DNA of 6,390 nt from Fimbriimonas sp. (GTDB lineage Bacteria; Armatimonadota; Fimbriimonadia; Fimbriimonadales; Fimbriimonadaceae), in assembly GCA_030447945.1 (NCBI GenBank), contig JAUJNV010000133.1:1-6390 (forward strand), written 5' to 3'. This document shows, one piece after another, positions 6,086 to 6,390 of this stretch. The first letter of the stretch is position 1; each line of letters opens with the position of its first letter. The notes under the pieces were generated by a model. That model did no database searches, was not told the origin of the DNA, and saw only the letters and a list, made by a program, of their open reading frames with translations. Made by a program: the position numbers and the translations under genes.

Positions 6086-6390
6086 CGCACGCTCCTTAGC
6101 ATCTGAATAAAGCTCTCTACGTCTGTCGCGCCCGCCAGTTCCGCCGGATAGGTCGCGTCCGGCGCGAGATCCACCTCGGCCTGCCCGTCGCCCAACCGGA
6201 ACGTGAGCGAGCGCCAGCACGCGCCCGCCAGCGAGTCCGCGAATCGCGATACGGCGACGCCCCGGGCGCGGGCGCGGGTGGGCTCCACCACGCCCCGAAG
6301 CCGAGCTTCGGACTCGTCGAGGCTCGGGCCGGCGTCGATCTCGCCCATCTCGCGCAGGGCATAGAACAGGCCTTCCTCGGGATCGATGTT
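6082..6390 (-). CDS. dop: Dop/PafA-family protein, C-terminal part
   Basis: Only the last 102 residues are in the window; the gene continues past the right edge. The visible part matches the C-terminal domain of the Pup ligase/deamidase family, which is related to glutamine synthetase. NIDPEEGLFYALREMGEID corresponds to the RPEKGLY...RGR stretch of Mycobacterium Dop, and AVSRFADSLAGACWRSLTF to its ARFGDHVAAASWDSVIF. The catalytic ATP- and metal-binding residues lie upstream and cannot be seen. The choice of Dop (removes the tag) over PafA (attaches it) rests on gene order: in actinobacteria dop is followed by pup, prcB and prcA, the same arrangement as here up to prcB. The stop TGA overlaps the ubact ATG by 4 bp. 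Since UBact here ends in Glu, a Dop would be needed for tag removal rather than for activation, and a ligase identity remains open. Confidence 0.8.
   Translation of the reverse strand, partial: NIDPEEGLFYALREMGEIDAGPSLDESEARLRGVVEPTRARARGVAVSRFADSLAGACWRSLTFRLGDGQAEVDLAPDATYPAELAGATDVESFIQMLRSVR
6092..6097 (-). promoter_or_regulatory. Strong ribosome binding site of ubact
   Basis: On the minus strand TAAGGAG precedes the ATG at 6085 with a 6-base spacer (CGTGCG) after AAGGAG. This fixes the start of the 60-residue UBact rather than the longer frame. It lies within the last codons of the upstream gene, so ubact has its own strong initiation site besides coupling. Confidence 0.8.

Noticed and set aside
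5903..6220. 105-codon frame containing UBact as its C-terminal part
   Set aside because: The upstream 45 codons overlap the Dop/PafA-like coding sequence in another frame, and a strong ribosome binding site marks the ATG at 6085.

Overview
The window is GC-rich bacterial DNA. Its most informative part is the right end, where three minus-strand genes form a tight operon: the 3' end of a Dop/PafA-family Pup ligase/deamidase-like gene, then a 60-residue protein ending in RQRSGE that matches the UBact family (the Pup-like protein of several Gram-negative phyla), then a proteasome beta subunit with the T1/D17/K33 active site intact. UBact-proteasome systems are known from Nitrospirae, Armatimonadetes, Verrucomicrobia and some candidate phyla. 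Together with an outer-membrane-like barrel remnant, this points to a member of one of those groups. I lean to Armatimonadota/Fimbriimonadia, but no 16S or other phylogenetic marker is present to settle it.

Layout, left to right. Positions 1-175 are intergenic and hold short-word repeats, including four perfect 14-bp tandem copies. Positions 176-1876 (minus) are an intact exported amidase-signature hydrolase. Positions 1877-2214 hold no recognisable gene. Positions 2215-4241 hold three genes whose proteins are recognisable only across several frames: an ankyrin-repeat protein (minus), an isochorismatase-family cysteine hydrolase (minus) and a beta-barrel-like exported protein (plus). I count at least 18 frame changes in these three genes, many at G or C runs and almost none with in-frame nonsense codons, so I suspect local sequence error as much as true decay. 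Positions 4220-4939 (plus) are an intact glyoxalase/VOC-fold protein. Positions 4940-5108 are a convergent intergenic region with hairpins. Positions 5109-6390 (minus) are the dop-ubact-prcB operon.

How the operon works: UBact is expected to be joined through its C-terminal glutamate to lysines of target proteins. The Dop/PafA-family enzyme handles the conjugate (ligation or removal), and the proteasome degrades tagged proteins. Start and stop codons overlap by 4 bp at both junctions (ATGA and GTGA), so the three genes are probably translationally coupled. Two features stand out. No prcA (alpha subunit) follows prcB, where it normally lies. And a palindromic, word-repeat element of the same general style as the intergenic repeats lies in frame inside the prcB propeptide, which is removed when the subunit matures.

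A recurring theme is this set of repeats: every clear gene boundary outside the operon carries a cluster of short, slightly varied words, usually with an inverted partner. The word differs from place to place.
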